64,000 nucleotides of DNA from Bathymodiolus brooksi (lineage: Eukaryota > Mollusca > Bivalvia > Mytilida > Modiolidae). Below are positions 63,301 through 64,000 of this stretch, one piece after another. The notes below the pieces were generated by a model. That model had not been told where the DNA came from. It searched no databases and was given only the letters and a program-made list of their open reading frames with translations. The position numbers and the translations under genes were made by a program. The stretch covers positions 77,319,668 to 77,383,667 of the forward strand of contig OY804576.1 of assembly GCA_963680875.1 (NCBI GenBank). The letters are read 5' to 3'. Every line of letters starts with the position of its first letter. Within the stretch, counting starts at the first letter, position 1.

Positions 63301-64000
63301 AACGTTGCCGTCTTTGACATATTTTGTATGGGATATTCATAGAGACCCCCCTCCACAATTTGCTTTCAAATATCAAAGTTGGTATTTGACACCCTGCTGT
63401 GGGCTTGAGGTGCATTATCCCACCTAGGCACTGAAGTCAGTTAAAGAGCCCGGCAATACCTTTAACTTAGTCAAAAGTGGGCAAGAACCTTGTCGTCCTT
63501 GACATGTTTTTATGGCATATTAATAGAGAGCCCCTCCACAATTTGATTTCAAATATCAAAGTTGATATTTGACACCCTGTTGTGGGCTTGAGGTGTATTA
63601 TCCCACCTAGGCACTTAAATCAGTTAAAGAGCCGGGCAATACCTTTAACCTAGCCAAAAGTGGGCAAGAACTTTGCCGTCCTTGACATATTTTTTATGGG
63701 ATATTAATAGAGACCCCCCTCCACAATTTGTTTTCAAATATCAAAGTTGGTATTTGAAACCCTGCTGTGGGCATGAGGTGCATTATCCCACCTAGGCACT
63801 TGAGTCAGTTAAAGTCCCGGGCAATACCTTTAACCTAGCCAAAAGTGGGCAAGAACTTTGCCGTCCTTGACATATTTGTTATGGGATATTTATAGAGAAC
63901 ACCCTCCACAATTTGTTTTCAAATATGAAAGTTGGTATTTGACACCCTGCTGTGGGCTTAAGGTGCATTATCCCACCTAGGCACTTAAGTCAGTTAAAGA
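51310..64000 (+). repeat. 184-bp satellite array, about 68 monomers, continues past the window
   Basis: Consensus landmarks per monomer: CTGCTGTGGGCTTGAGGTGC, ATTATCCCACCTAGGCAC, TTAAGTCAGTTAAAGACCCG, GCAATACCTTTAACTTAGCC, GGGCAAGAACTTTGCCGTCC, TTGACATATTTTTATGGGAT, ATTTATAGAGACCCCC and a palindromic block. Spacing between GCACTTAAG starts is 183-186 bp. Each monomer has TCAAATATCAA and its inverse TTGATATTTGA separated by two bases (AG or AA). The first three monomers (51310-51890) are divergent (for example CCTTCGGTAATTTTTCATGG) and form the array edge. Two short monomers with internal deletions occur at about 59110 and 59460. Open frames inside (for example 52866-53075) are by-products. 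No centromeric or other role can be read from sequence alone. Confidence 0.97.
53931..55400 (+). repeat. Two near-identical 738-bp higher-order units (4 monomers each)
   Basis: 53931-54655 and 54669-55390 are the same four-monomer block, sharing rare variants such as CTGCTGCGAACCTGAGG, AAGATTCGGGAAATACC, AAGAACTTTACCGTCC and GACATCGTGCTG. Only one difference was noticed by eye (CACTTAGG against CACCTAGG). Confidence 0.9.

Overview
The window is AT-rich eukaryotic DNA from an animal. Exons are short with GT-AG introns, and repeats dominate. The repeat complement suggests a mollusc, most likely a bivalve: tRNA-headed SINEs ending in a 'GATATAGCTGAAA...GGCGTTAAAC' tail plus an AATC or AAAC run, Penelope-like reverse transcriptases, a tyrosine-recombinase/SGNH-hydrolase element and abundant foldback elements. 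The species cannot be fixed from the sequence. No prokaryotic gene organisation, rRNA, functional tRNA gene or CRISPR array was seen.

Layout. (1) 1-9.1 kb: an old Tc1-type transposon (about 91-9114) is split by a 7.7-kb insertion (367-8111). The insertion has inverted ends beginning TGTC and is flanked by CCGG on both sides. Its terminal motif ATGAAAATTAGCTACC is also amplified inside it as a long array. It carries further nested SINEs, a LINE tail, a MITE and a foldback. (2) 9.1-12.1 kb: decayed LINE and Penelope-like fragments. (3) 12.4-17.3 kb, minus strand: a complete three-exon gene for a 189-residue claudin/PMP22-like four-pass membrane protein. (4) 17.3-21.4 kb: SINEs, an 80-bp tandem repeat and a MITE. 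(5) 21.5-32.4 kb, minus strand: seven exons, lacking the 5' end, of a single-pass receptor. It has a cysteine-rich MEGF/CED-1-like ectodomain, a Thr-rich stalk, one membrane segment and an acidic, tyrosine-containing tail. Its introns hold a 41-bp minisatellite of about 40 copies, a 30-bp minisatellite and several SINEs. (6) 33-40 kb: SINEs, a hAT transposase remnant and a 5'-truncated LINE. (7) 40-46.5 kb: a cluster of inverted structures, namely two 1-kb elements in opposite orientation, a 50-bp-arm hairpin and a 274-bp-arm long inverted repeat. (8) 46.8-50.6 kb: a Penelope-like reverse transcriptase fragment and a broken tyrosine-recombinase/SGNH element. (9) 51.3-64.0 kb (runs off the window): about 68 copies of a 184-bp satellite with block duplications.

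The two genes share a strand but nothing in the sequence shows that they act together. Everything else appears to be mobile or repetitive DNA. The items most worth a second look are the 7.7-kb TGTC-ended element with its internal array of end-motifs, and the satellite whose monomers each carry an 11-bp-arm palindrome. Repeat boundaries were set by eye and may be off by some bases; exon boundaries rest on splice signals and phase consistency and are firmer.
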